From JANQPA01 sp964628385 (GTDB taxonomy: Bacteria > Bacteroidota > Bacteroidia > Chitinophagales > Saprospiraceae), in assembly GCA_964628385.1 (NCBI GenBank), contig CAZVOD010000041.1, positions 1 to 39,180 on the forward strand: a stretch of DNA of 39,180 bases, written 5' to 3'. Position numbers and translations under genes: made by a program. Below are positions 16,041-24,803 of the stretch, in pieces. Position 1 is the first letter of the stretch, and the number at the start of each line of letters is the position of its first letter. The notes under the pieces are model-generated. The model saw only the letters and a list, made by a program, of their open reading frames with translations. It had not been told where the DNA came from and searched no databases.

Positions 16041-18186
16041 AAACGAAGTACTATACCGGGTTTACATCATTCTCTTCGGAGTAGTTGTACCCGTATCTGT
16101 TGTACTCTTCTATCGCACTGTATATATTGGTATTATTGAGGGAGAGAAATGGCGGGCCAGGGGTAAAAAGGAATATATAAAGCCAAGAGATGTAGAAGCA
16201 CAGCGAGGCAACATCCTGTCGGTTGATGGTAGTTTGTTGGCTACATCAATTCCATACTTTGATATTTATATGGATCCCAACTCTACGGCTATGTCCGAAG
16301 ATGATTTTTATGAAAATGTTGACTCTTTAGCTTATTGTATTGCTACTTCAGTGGATCAGGACCTTACCGTGGGGGCTTTTCGCGATTATCTCATCAAAGA
16401 AAAAGAAGATAGTGCTCGCTATGTAGAGATCAAAAAAGGAGTTTCTTACGCCGAGAAGCAGCAGATGGAGCAGTTTCCATTGTTCAACCTCGGCAGAATG
16501 CGTGGTGGGTTCATTGCCAAGCTTACCAGTGAGCGCAGAAGGCCTTTCAATATATTGGCTCACCGGACTATTGGGTTTATACGCGATGATGGATCTGCGG
16601 TAGGGCTAGAAGGTTACTTTGACAAAGTGCTGGGTGGTAGAGCAGGAAAGCAGCTTATGTTTAAGGTAGATGATGAAAATGACCTTTGGCTACCTGTTTC
16701 TGATCTTACTCAGGTCCAACCAGAGAGTGGTGATGATATACAGACCACCATAGATATCAATCTTCAGGAAATAGCTGAAGATGCGCTGCTGAGAGGGATG
16801 AATCATCACGATGCTGATTGGGGAACAGCCATAATTATGGATGTAAAGAGTGGAGCCATTCGGGCCATGGCCAATCTCGGCAGATGGCAGGATGACTGGT
16901 GGGAAGATTACAACTACGCGGTAGGTCGCTCAGTAGAGCCAGGCTCCACCTTCAAGCTAGCCTCTATTATGGCACTTCTGGAAGATGGCTACGTAGACCT
17001 CAATGATTCTGTAAATATTGAAAAAGGGCGTACCTCTTTTTACAACGAAATAATGGTAGATGCTTCTTCCTTTAGCTTTAGGCTGGATTCTACATCTGTC
17101 AGAAAAGCTTTTGAGATTTCTTCCAACGTCGGTATTGCTAAACTCGTTAATCGTTCATATAGCAAACCCAACAAAAAGAATTACAATGAGGGGGCAGCGC
17201 AATTTATCAAGCGCCTTAGAGAATTTAATCTCAGCCGACCTACCGGCATTGAAATAGACGGAGAAGCAGCACCCTTCATTAAGGAAGCTTACAATAAAAA
17301 GCAGGAATGGAGTGGTACGACATTACCATGGATGTCAATTGGTTATGAGCTGGAAATTACGCCCTTGCAGTTATTGAGTTTTTATAATTCGGTAGCAAAT
17401 GATGGCGTTTTGATGAAGCCTTATCTGGTTTCAAATATTCAACGGTACGGCGATGTGGTCAAGCGCTTTCCTCCAAAGGTAATCAAGCAGCGTATTGCTT
17501 CACCAACTACGGTAAGGAAGGCACAAGAGTTGTTACTCGGGGTAGTAGAAAGAGGTACTGCTTATAAATTGAAGACTTCCCAATATAAGTTTGCCGGAAA
17601 AACCGGTACAGCTCAGGTGAACTACCAAAAGCTATCCAACAATAAAAGAACGGTCGGTGGATATCAAGCCTCTTTCGTGGGGTATTTCCCGGCTAAAGAT
17701 CCTGTTTATTCCTGTATCGTAGTGATTAATAATCCAAAGCAAAACGGCTTTTATGGAGGAGAGGTGGCCGGTCCTGTATTTAGGGAAATAGCAGATAATT
17801 GCTATTCTACACGCCTGGAACTACACCAAAGAGAGCAGGAGAATTATCAAAAGATCCAGGTTAGTTATGACCTCCCCAATTACGATGTCGGTGCACAGGA
17901 AGATTTTTCTCAGGCTTTGAGGTATCTCGGTTTGCCAGTGATTAATGAGTCTCCTACTGATTTTGTAGTCATAAGATCGAATGCGGATAGTTTGTTTTTT
18001 GACAGGCGCACACTACCTGGTAATATCGTGCCCAGTGTGGAAGGTATGGGATTGAGAGATGCTCTTTTTATCCTCGAAAACAGAGGTTTGAAAGTTCAGT
18101 TTTCTGGTATGGGAAAAGTTACCCGGCAGTCGATCCGCCCGGGAACAAGAATAAATGGGCAGACCATTAAGCTAACGTTGCGGTAA
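16030..18186 (+). CDS. ftsI: Peptidoglycan transpeptidase FtsI (class B PBP) with C-terminal PASTA domain
   Basis: A 718-residue septal transpeptidase that cross-links new peptidoglycan in the periplasm with FtsW. An N-terminal anchor (~9-30, VYIILFGVVVPVSVVLFYRTV) is followed by the pedestal segment RDVEAQRGNILSVDGSLLATS. The catalytic domain shows all three penicillin-binding motifs: S306-T-F-K309 (active-site Ser306), S364-S-N366 and K524-T-G526 (AGKTGTAQ). After residue ~655 comes one PASTA-like domain (VPSVEGMGLRDALFILENRGLKV), frequent in Bacteroidota division PBPs. murE starts one base after the stop, so coupling is likely. Confidence 0.96.
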   Translation: MDIKNEVLYRVYIILFGVVVPVSVVLFYRTVYIGIIEGEKWRARGKKEYIKPRDVEAQRGNILSVDGSLLATSIPYFDIYMDPNSTAMSEDDFYENVDSLAYCIATSVDQDLTVGAFRDYLIKEKEDSARYVEIKKGVSYAEKQQMEQFPLFNLGRMRGGFIAKLTSERRRPFNILAHRTIGFIRDDGSAVGLEGYFDKVLGGRAGKQLMFKVDDENDLWLPVSDLTQVQPESGDDIQTTIDINLQEIAEDALLRGMNHHDADWGTAIIMDVKSGAIRAMANLGRWQDDWWEDYNYAVGRSVEPGSTFKLASIMALLEDGYVDLNDSVNIEKGRTSFYNEIMVDASSFSFRLDSTSVRKAFEISSNVGIAKLVNRSYSKPNKKNYNEGAAQFIKRLREFNLSRPTGIEIDGEAAPFIKEAYNKKQEWSGTTLPWMSIGYELEITPLQLLSFYNSVANDGVLMKPYLVSNIQRYGDVVKRFPPKVIKQRIASPTTVRKAQELLLGVVERGTAYKLKTSQYKFAGKTGTAQVNYQKLSNNKRTVGGYQASFVGYFPAKDPVYSCIVVINNPKQNGFYGGEVAGPVFREIADNCYSTRLELHQREQENYQKIQVSYDLPNYDVGAQEDFSQALRYLGLPVINESPTDFVVIRSNADSLFFDRRTLPGNIVPSVEGMGLRDALFILENRGLKVQFSGMGKVTRQSIRPGTRINGQTIKLTLR

Positions 18187-18187
18187 T

Positions 18188-19651
18188 ATGATAAATAAAA
18201 AGCTAGATCACTTACTAAAAGGAATAGCGCATCAAAGAAATGGAAACACAGTCGACTCTATAGAAAAGATAGAGTTTGATTCAAGAAAAATACAAACCGG
18301 AGATATTTTCGTGGCCATTACCGGTACACAAGCAGATGGCCACAAGTTCATTGACAAGGCTATAGATAATGGAGCTTCTGCAATTGTTTGCGAACGCTTA
18401 CCCGAACAGCTTTCTGCAGCAGTCGATTACATCCTGGTAGAGAACTCGGCCACTGCATTAGGTTGGTTGGCGGCTAATTATTTTGGACATCCCTCTCATC
18501 ACCTTAAGCTGGTAGGAGTAACGGGGACGAATGGCAAAACAACGACGGTCACGCTACTTTATGATCTTTTCCGCGCTATGGGATACAAATGTGGTATGTT
18601 ATCTACTATTGATAACAGAATAAATGACAGGGTGATTCTTGCTACACACACCACGCCTGATCCGGTTTCTACCAATCGGTATCTGGATGAAATGGTGGCG
18701 GCTTCCTGTGATTTTGCATTCATAGAGGTGAGTTCTCATGCTATGGTACAAAAGAGAGTAGAAGGTTTAAAGTTTGCCGGAGGTATTTTCTCAAATATCA
18801 CGCATGACCATTTAGATTACCACAAGACTTTCAAGGCTTACATTGAAGCCAAGAAATCTTTTTTTGATCAACTACCCGCTGGCGCTTTTGCGCTGACAAA
18901 TATTGACGATAAGCGGGGTATGGTGATGATGCAAAATACCAGGGCGAATGTGTATACGTATAGTTTGCAGGATATAGCGGATTTTAGGGCCAGGATTATG
19001 GAAAATGCCGTAACTGGCCTGACGCTCAAAATTGATGCGAAGGAGTTGATTGTCCGGCTGATTGGTGAGTTCAATGCATACAACCTGTTGGCTGTTTATG
19101 CAGCTGCCCGACTTCTGTGGCAGGAAGAAATGGAGGTACTGACCGCCTTGAGCCAGTTAAAAGCAGCTGAAGGTCGCTTTGATTATGTGATGGATAAAAA
19201 AGGAGGTCGTATTGGTATTGTAGACTACGCCCATACTCCTGATGCTTTGGAAAAAGTGCTTAAGACGATTGAGGACCTCAAAGAGCCTGGTGTAATGGTA
19301 TATACCTTGGTAGGATGCGGCGGCGACCGCGATAAAGACAAACGACCAGTCATGGCTCAAACGGCGGCACGGTATAGTGATCAGCTTGTTCTTACTTCGG
19401 ATAACCCCAGAACAGAAGATCCCGGCCAGATCATAAAAGATATGGAAAGGGGATTGAAAGAAAGTGAAAAGCGCAAGACACTAGTAATTGAAGACAGAAA
19501 GCAAGCCATACGTACGGCCTGTAGGCTGGCTCGATCGGGTGATATCATTCTGGTAGCTGGCAAGGGACATGAAAAATATCAGGAAATAAACGGGGTGAGA
19601 CATGCCTTTGATGATAAAGCTGTACTTGATGCAGCATTTGAAGAGCTATAA
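18188..19651 (+). CDS. murE: UDP-MurNAc-L-Ala-D-Glu:meso-2,6-diaminopimelate ligase MurE
   Basis: This 487-residue Mur ligase adds the third amino acid of the peptidoglycan stem in the cytoplasm. The N-terminal UMP-binding domain contains FDSRKIQTGDIFVAI. The ATP loop is GVTGTNGKTTTV with the lysine at residue 117, and HDHLDYH follows near residue 203. The substrate-specificity motif D405-N-P-R408 (TSDNPRTEDP) marks the meso-diaminopimelate type, not the lysine type. murF, the usual next ligase, is not in this cluster. A 214-base non-coding gap with a strong hairpin separates murE from mraY. Confidence 0.97.
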   Translation: MINKKLDHLLKGIAHQRNGNTVDSIEKIEFDSRKIQTGDIFVAITGTQADGHKFIDKAIDNGASAIVCERLPEQLSAAVDYILVENSATALGWLAANYFGHPSHHLKLVGVTGTNGKTTTVTLLYDLFRAMGYKCGMLSTIDNRINDRVILATHTTPDPVSTNRYLDEMVAASCDFAFIEVSSHAMVQKRVEGLKFAGGIFSNITHDHLDYHKTFKAYIEAKKSFFDQLPAGAFALTNIDDKRGMVMMQNTRANVYTYSLQDIADFRARIMENAVTGLTLKIDAKELIVRLIGEFNAYNLLAVYAAARLLWQEEMEVLTALSQLKAAEGRFDYVMDKKGGRIGIVDYAHTPDALEKVLKTIEDLKEPGVMVYTLVGCGGDRDKDKRPVMAQTAARYSDQLVLTSDNPRTEDPGQIIKDMERGLKESEKRKTLVIEDRKQAIRTACRLARSGDIILVAGKGHEKYQEINGVRHAFDDKAVLDAAFEEL

Positions 19652-19684
19652 AGCTTTATTTTACCGCAAGCAATTTGGATTACC

Positions 19685-19719
19685 GCAGCTATTCAGAGGC
19701 AAAGGCCTCTGATTGCTGC
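19685..19719 (+). other. Strong hairpin in the murE-mraY gap
   Basis: GCAGC - TAT - TCAGAGGC - AAAG - GCCTCTGA - TT - GCTGC folds into a 13-bp stem with one small internal loop and a tetraloop. It begins 33 bases after the murE stop. No T run follows it directly; a T-rich tract occurs about 100 bases later, near 19817-19830. It may be a processing site, an mRNA-stability element or an attenuator. A 19-codon frame (19780-19839) lies between it and mraY. Confidence 0.5.
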
Positions 19720-19865
19720 CTTCCAGAGCGACGTATAGATACCAGCTGCAGACAGAGGGTTGAAATAAAAAGGATTAAAATGTTGTTTACGGCCAAATTC
19801 ACGGCTAACTCATTAATTTTTATTTTTTTTATGCAATAATTAATCACCAACAACCCAAGACAGAC

Positions 19866-21134
19866 ATGCTTATATCACTTGTTGAATGGCTGGACAGTAT
19901 TTTTGGAAATTTAGACGATCTGGTAAATCTATTTCAATACATCACCTTTAGAGCTGGTGTAGCGGTAATTATTTCTTTGATAATTTCCATGGTCTTTGGT
20001 AAACGTATCATAGACTATCTTCAAAAGCTACAAATTGGCGAAACCGTGCGCGAATTGGGCCTGCAGGGGCAAAAACTAAAACAGGGAACTCCTACAATGG
20101 GGGGAATTATTGTCATAATGTCTATTCTAATTCCTTGTTTGCTGGTGGCCAAGTTGAGCAATGTATACATTATACTGCTCATGGTAACTACTGTATGGAT
20201 GGCCTTGATTGGCTTTTTGGATGACTATATTAAAGTCTTCAAAAAAGATAAAAAAGGCCTGAAAGGATGGTTTAAGGTTTTGGGGCAAATAGGGTTGGGC
20301 CTTATAGTATCACTAACAATGATCAAGAGTGACGGAGTGGTAATAAGAATGGAAACCCGGACGGCTAATGAGGCCGGACTGAGTAAAGAAGCGCTGGTGG
20401 GGGAGACTTTCACTGTAGAAAGCGGAGAAGAAAAAATTGAAAAGGGAGATTATAAAAGTAACCAGACTAATGTACCCTTTTTTAAGGGTAACCGACTGGA
20501 TTACGCCTGGTTTTTACCCATGGAAAAATCAGAGGCCCAAAAGTGGGTCTGGTTGATCTTTGTTCCTCTGGTCGTCTTTGTAGTTACGGCGGTATCGAAT
20601 GCTGCTAATCTAACGGATGGTTTGGATGGCCTTGCTACGGGCGTATCGGGAATTATTGCGGTGACGCTGGGTATTTTCGCCTATGTATCAGGTAACGCGA
20701 TAACTGCCAATTATCTCAATATTCTTCACCTTCCGGGGTCTGAAGAAATGGTGATTTTTGCAGCTTGTTTATGTGGCGCATGCCTGGGCTTCTTGTGGTA
20801 CAATGCATTTCCGGCTCAGGTATTTATGGGAGATACAGGAAGTTTGACGCTAGGTGGAATCATTGCCTCCATGGCTATTTTGTTGAGAAAAGAGTTGTTG
20901 ATTCCCATACTCTGCGGCATTTTTTTGATAGAGACATTATCTGTAGTTATTCAGGTCAGTTATTTTAAATATACGAAGAGAAAATACGGTGAAGGCAAGC
21001 GAATATTCAAAATGGCACCTTTACACCACCATTATCAGAAAAAAGGAATGCACGAAGTAAAAATAGTGACGAGGTTTTGGCTGGTAGGCATTTTATTGGC
21101 CGTAATTACCATCATCACCTTGAAAGTAAGATGA
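19866..21134 (+). CDS. mraY: Phospho-N-acetylmuramoyl-pentapeptide transferase MraY
   Basis: A 422-residue polytopic enzyme that transfers phospho-MurNAc-pentapeptide to undecaprenyl phosphate, forming lipid I. Seen: KLKQGTPTMGGIIVI (~74-88), the catalytic aspartate pair in GFLDDYIKVFKKDKKGL (~117-133), NAANLTDGLDGLATG (~246-260), the GDTGSLTLGG loop, and the substrate-pocket sequence PLHHHYQKKGMHE near the C-terminus. It is longer than the ~360 residues of E. coli MraY, mainly because of an extra periplasmic segment (~160-215) with charged residues, as in other Bacteroidota. murD follows after 4 bases. Confidence 0.97.
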   Translation: MLISLVEWLDSIFGNLDDLVNLFQYITFRAGVAVIISLIISMVFGKRIIDYLQKLQIGETVRELGLQGQKLKQGTPTMGGIIVIMSILIPCLLVAKLSNVYIILLMVTTVWMALIGFLDDYIKVFKKDKKGLKGWFKVLGQIGLGLIVSLTMIKSDGVVIRMETRTANEAGLSKEALVGETFTVESGEEKIEKGDYKSNQTNVPFFKGNRLDYAWFLPMEKSEAQKWVWLIFVPLVVFVVTAVSNAANLTDGLDGLATGVSGIIAVTLGIFAYVSGNAITANYLNILHLPGSEEMVIFAACLCGACLGFLWYNAFPAQVFMGDTGSLTLGGIIASMAILLRKELLIPILCGIFLIETLSVVIQVSYFKYTKRKYGEGKRIFKMAPLHHHYQKKGMHEVKIVTRFWLVGILLAVITIITLKVR

Positions 21135-21138
21135 TTTT

Positions 21139-22494
21139 ATGACAAACAGCAAAAGAAATATCGTAGTTCTGGGCGCTGGCGAAAGCGGCGTAGGTGCTGC
21201 TTTGCTAGCCCAAAAGGCTGGCTTCGATGTCTTTGTCTCTGACCGAGGGAGCATCGATAGTAGGCATGTTGAAACGCTTCAACAGGCTGGTATTTCTTTT
21301 GAATCTGGCCAGCATAGCATTGACCGGATTATGAAGGCGGATGAGGTAGTGAAAAGTCCGGGCATTCCTGATCATATTGCTCTTGTCCAAGATTTACTGG
21401 CCGAAGGAATACCTATCATATCAGAAATTGAGTGGGCGTCCAGATACACGAATGCGACTATTATTGGATTGACTGGAACGAATGGCAAGACGACGACGAC
21501 AAAGTTGTTGACAAAGATCCTGCAAACGGCTGGTTTCGATGTAAAGATGCTGGGGAATGTAGGCTACAGTTTTGCCAGAAGTTTAGCAGAAGGCGCTGAT
21601 CATGATATTTATGTGGTAGAATTGAGTAGTTTTCAACTGGATGGCATTCGGGCTTTTCGGCCTGATATTGCTATGATTCTCAATATAACACCTGATCACC
21701 TGGATCGCTATGAATACAAAATGGATAATTACATAGCTTCTAAGTTCAGGATAACTGAAAACCAAACAGCAGAAGACTATTTCCTTTATAATTCGGATAA
21801 CGCGGTTATTGCTTCTAAAGTGGAGCGGATGTCTTTCAGAGCTCGCCCACTAGCCATAAGTTTGGCAATGATGAAAGAGGATGGGGTGTTGGTTGATGGT
21901 CAGTTTTTTAAGCTGGAGGGAACCGCTCTTATTGGCAAGCATAATTACATGAATGCGCTTTTCGCCATAAAGGTAGCCCTTTTACTCCGGGCAAAGCCCC
22001 AACTGATTCGCAAGGGGCTGGAAGCTTTTGAATCCGTACCGCATCGGTTGGAGAAGATAACTACCTTTGGGGAGGTTACCTACTATAATGATAGCAAGGC
22101 CACAAATGTAGAGGCTACTTACTTTGCCCTGGAAGCAATGACTACGAAGTTGATCTGGATAGTGGGCGGTCAGGATAAAGGCAATGACTATGAATTGCTA
22201 CAGCCGCTCGTCAAGGATAAAGTAGTGCAAATGATAGGTCTGGGCCTGGATAATGAAAAGATAAAATTGGCTTTCTCAGATACGAATATACCGATTATCG
22301 AAGTGAAAAGTGCTACAGAAGCCGTTCGTGAGGCAATGGCAGTAGCAAAAGCAGGAATGTCGGTATTGTTGTCACCGGCTTGTGCGAGTTTTGATTTATT
22401 CAAAAACTACGAAGATCGAGGCGATCAATTCAGGAATGCTGTACTGGAACTAACACCAAAAAAGGAAGATAAAGATTATGAACTTAGCCGCTAG
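21139..22494 (+). CDS. murD: UDP-N-acetylmuramoyl-L-alanine:D-glutamate ligase MurD
   Basis: A 451-residue Mur ligase adding D-glutamate, the second residue of the stem peptide. The N-terminal Rossmann-like domain shows VVLGAGESGVGAALLA (~9-24) and the UDP-binding KSPGIP. The ATP loop is GLTGTNGKTTTTKLL (~113-127), followed by ELSSFQLDG and LNITPDHLDRY. The C-terminal part has TYYNDSKATN and WIVGGQDKGNDY, and SPACASFDLFKNYEDRGDQF closes the protein as in other MurD. The gene overlaps ftsW by 17 bases. Confidence 0.97.
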   Translation: MTNSKRNIVVLGAGESGVGAALLAQKAGFDVFVSDRGSIDSRHVETLQQAGISFESGQHSIDRIMKADEVVKSPGIPDHIALVQDLLAEGIPIISEIEWASRYTNATIIGLTGTNGKTTTTKLLTKILQTAGFDVKMLGNVGYSFARSLAEGADHDIYVVELSSFQLDGIRAFRPDIAMILNITPDHLDRYEYKMDNYIASKFRITENQTAEDYFLYNSDNAVIASKVERMSFRARPLAISLAMMKEDGVLVDGQFFKLEGTALIGKHNYMNALFAIKVALLLRAKPQLIRKGLEAFESVPHRLEKITTFGEVTYYNDSKATNVEATYFALEAMTTKLIWIVGGQDKGNDYELLQPLVKDKVVQMIGLGLDNEKIKLAFSDTNIPIIEVKSATEAVREAMAVAKAGMSVLLSPACASFDLFKNYEDRGDQFRNAVLELTPKKEDKDYELSR

Positions 22495-23650
22495 AATATT
22501 TGCCGAACTAAGGGGAGATCGCGCCATTTGGGGCATACTGGTGCTGTTATCAGCAGCCTCCATCCTGGTGGTGTATAGTTCTACTACCTCATTAGCTTAC
22601 GACTATTACGAGGGAAACACAGAGATACCTCTGATGAAGCACAGCTTTACGATTTTACTCGGGTTGGCGCTGACTTATATCTGCCACCTGATGGATTATA
22701 TGACATTCAAGAAAATGGCGCCTTTTCTATTGGTTCTATCCATTCCACTGCTGGTATACACATTGGCCTTTGCGCCAGAATACAACGATGCCAGGCGGTG
22801 GATAGAATTACCACTGATCGGATTGACTTTTCAAACTTCGGACCTGGCAAAGCTAGCATTGATCATCTATGTAGCCAGAGAAATATCTTCAAAAAAAGAT
22901 TATATCAAAGATTTCAAAAGTGCTTTTTTACCTATTATCATTCCAATTTTGATCATTATAGGTTTGATTGCACCAGCAGATTTATCTACCGCAATTGTTC
23001 TGTTTGTGACTACACTTTGCCTGATGTTCATTGGTAGAGTTTCGCTACCGTATATCTTTCTGCTGCTCATGCTTGGCTTTATGGTCTTTTCCATGCTGAT
23101 CATTCTGCATGAAGTCTTTGAGGTAGACTTTATACGTTTGGATACCTGGCGATCCCGGATGAAGGAATTTATCACCAGTCCTACCGGCGGTTACCAGGTG
23201 GAACAGTCCAAGATTGCAATTGCTAACGGTGGCTTGTTTGGGCTTGGTCCCGGGAATAGCATTCAAAGAAATTATTTACCATACTCCTATTCAGACTTTA
23301 TCTATGCCATTATCTGCGAAGAATATGGCCTGTTTGGAGGTCTGGCTTTGATAGGACTTTATGTGCTGCTGTTTTTAAGAATTGCCAGATTGGTAACCAA
23401 AAGCTCTAAATCATTTGGAGCGATGGTGGTATTGGGCCTTGGGCTTAGTTTGGTCATACAGGCATTTGCCAATATTGCTGTATCTGTCCATCTGGTTCCG
23501 GTGACGGGGTTGACCCTGCCGATGATAAGTAAAGGAGGAAACTCTATACTATTTACGAGTATTGCATTTGGGATTATTTTGAGCGTGAGTAAATATATTG
23601 AACTAACGAGTGGTGCTGAAGAGGAGATATTGAACGAATTAGACGAATGA
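22478..23650 (+). CDS. ftsW: Septal peptidoglycan polymerase FtsW (SEDS family)
   Basis: A 390-residue SEDS glycosyltransferase with about ten hydrophobic spans, which polymerises lipid II at the septum together with FtsI. Typical segments include LLSAASILVVYSSTTSLAY (TM1), EYNDARRWIELPLIGLTFQTSDLAKLAL (the loop containing the conserved RRW-I and Q-S/T-E/D-hyd pattern), GGYQVEQSKIAIANGGLFGLGPGNS, DFIYAIICEEYGLFGG and LTLPMISKGGNSIL near the end. Its start codon lies within murD and its stop overlaps the first ATG of murG, so it is tightly coupled on both sides. Confidence 0.96.
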   Translation: MNLAARIFAELRGDRAIWGILVLLSAASILVVYSSTTSLAYDYYEGNTEIPLMKHSFTILLGLALTYICHLMDYMTFKKMAPFLLVLSIPLLVYTLAFAPEYNDARRWIELPLIGLTFQTSDLAKLALIIYVAREISSKKDYIKDFKSAFLPIIIPILIIIGLIAPADLSTAIVLFVTTLCLMFIGRVSLPYIFLLLMLGFMVFSMLIILHEVFEVDFIRLDTWRSRMKEFITSPTGGYQVEQSKIAIANGGLFGLGPGNSIQRNYLPYSYSDFIYAIICEEYGLFGGLALIGLYVLLFLRIARLVTKSSKSFGAMVVLGLGLSLVIQAFANIAVSVHLVPVTGLTLPMISKGGNSILFTSIAFGIILSVSKYIELTSGAEEEILNELDE

Positions 23651-24768
23651 CAACTATGAAGGGAATAAAAATTATCATTAGCGGAGGGGGTACTGGCGGG
23701 CATGTTTTTCCTGCTATAGCTATTGCAGATGCGATTAAGGCCAAAGCCTCTGATGCTGATATTCTTTTTGTAGGTGCCAGGGGAAAAATAGAAATGGAGC
23801 GCGTCCCCAAAGCGGGATATCCAATAAAGGGGTTGTGGATTAGTGGTTTTCATAGAAAGCTAACAGTAAGGAACTTATTATTTCCCATAAAACTTCTGAG
23901 CAGTTTATGGAATGCACGACGAATTGTAGAGCAATTCAAGCCTGATGTGGCAGTAGGCGTAGGTGGATATGCCAGTGGGCCGCTATTGGCAATGGCTTCA
24001 AGGTCTGGTGTACCTTGCCTGATACAAGAGCAAAATTCCTATGCCGGAGTCACCAATAAGTTACTGGCTAATAAAGTTCGTAAAGTCTGCGTAGCGCACG
24101 AAGGGATGGAAAAATATTTTCCAGCTTCAAAAATTGTAGTGACTGGAAATCCGGTTAGAGCGGTCTTTACCCGGCCTGTACCTTCAAAACAGACTGCATT
24201 GGATCACTTTGGTTTTGAGGAAGGTAAGAAAACCATTTTTATCCTGGGCGGTAGCCTTGGAGCCAGAACCCTCAACCAGGCAATGGCTACAAATACTAAC
24301 CTGCTAAAGCAAAATGAAAACGTGCAGGTGCTCTGGCAAGCTGGTAAGTTATACCTTGAAGAATACAGTCAGACAGACACAGCAAGGTTGAAAAATGTGA
24401 AGATAAAGGCCTTTATCGATCGAATGGATCTGGCTTACGCAGCGGCTGATGTAGTGATTTGCCGGGCTGGTGCTTTAACCATTGCCGAGCTCTGTATGAT
24501 TGGAAGGGCAACTGTACTGGTGCCATCTCCCAATGTGGCAGAAGATCATCAAACAAAAAATGCTATGGCTTTGGTGGAGCAGCAAGCTGGAGTCCTGGTA
24601 GAAGATAGCAGGGCTAAAGAAAATATGCTGCAGGAAGCTATAAAGATAATAGAAGATGAGAACCGGCAAAAAGAGTTGTCGGAAAAAATAAAGTTACTGG
24701 GCAAACCTAATGCAGCGGAAGATATAGCTACTGAAGTATTACACTTAAGTAGCGATCATACAACTTGA
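23647..24768 (+). CDS. murG: Undecaprenyldiphospho-muramoylpentapeptide beta-N-acetylglucosaminyltransferase MurG
   Basis: A 373-residue GT28 enzyme converting lipid I to lipid II at the inner face of the cytoplasmic membrane. The N-terminal glycine loop is ISGGGTGGHVFPAIAIADA (~11-29), followed by VGVGGYASGPLLAMA, IQEQNSYAGVTNKLLA, and the donor-site segments ILGGSLGARTLNQA and ICRAGALTIAELCMIG near residues 274-289. ATG 23647 overlaps the ftsW stop as ATGA; a second ATG at 23656 (MKGIKIIISGG) is an equally credible start and would match the usual length. Confidence 0.97.
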   Translation: MTTMKGIKIIISGGGTGGHVFPAIAIADAIKAKASDADILFVGARGKIEMERVPKAGYPIKGLWISGFHRKLTVRNLLFPIKLLSSLWNARRIVEQFKPDVAVGVGGYASGPLLAMASRSGVPCLIQEQNSYAGVTNKLLANKVRKVCVAHEGMEKYFPASKIVVTGNPVRAVFTRPVPSKQTALDHFGFEEGKKTIFILGGSLGARTLNQAMATNTNLLKQNENVQVLWQAGKLYLEEYSQTDTARLKNVKIKAFIDRMDLAYAAADVVICRAGALTIAELCMIGRATVLVPSPNVAEDHQTKNAMALVEQQAGVLVEDSRAKENMLQEAIKIIEDENRQKELSEKIKLLGKPNAAEDIATEVLHLSSDHTT

Positions 24769-24803
24769 TACGGAATTGAAAATTTACCCAAACAAAAAAT
24801 ACT

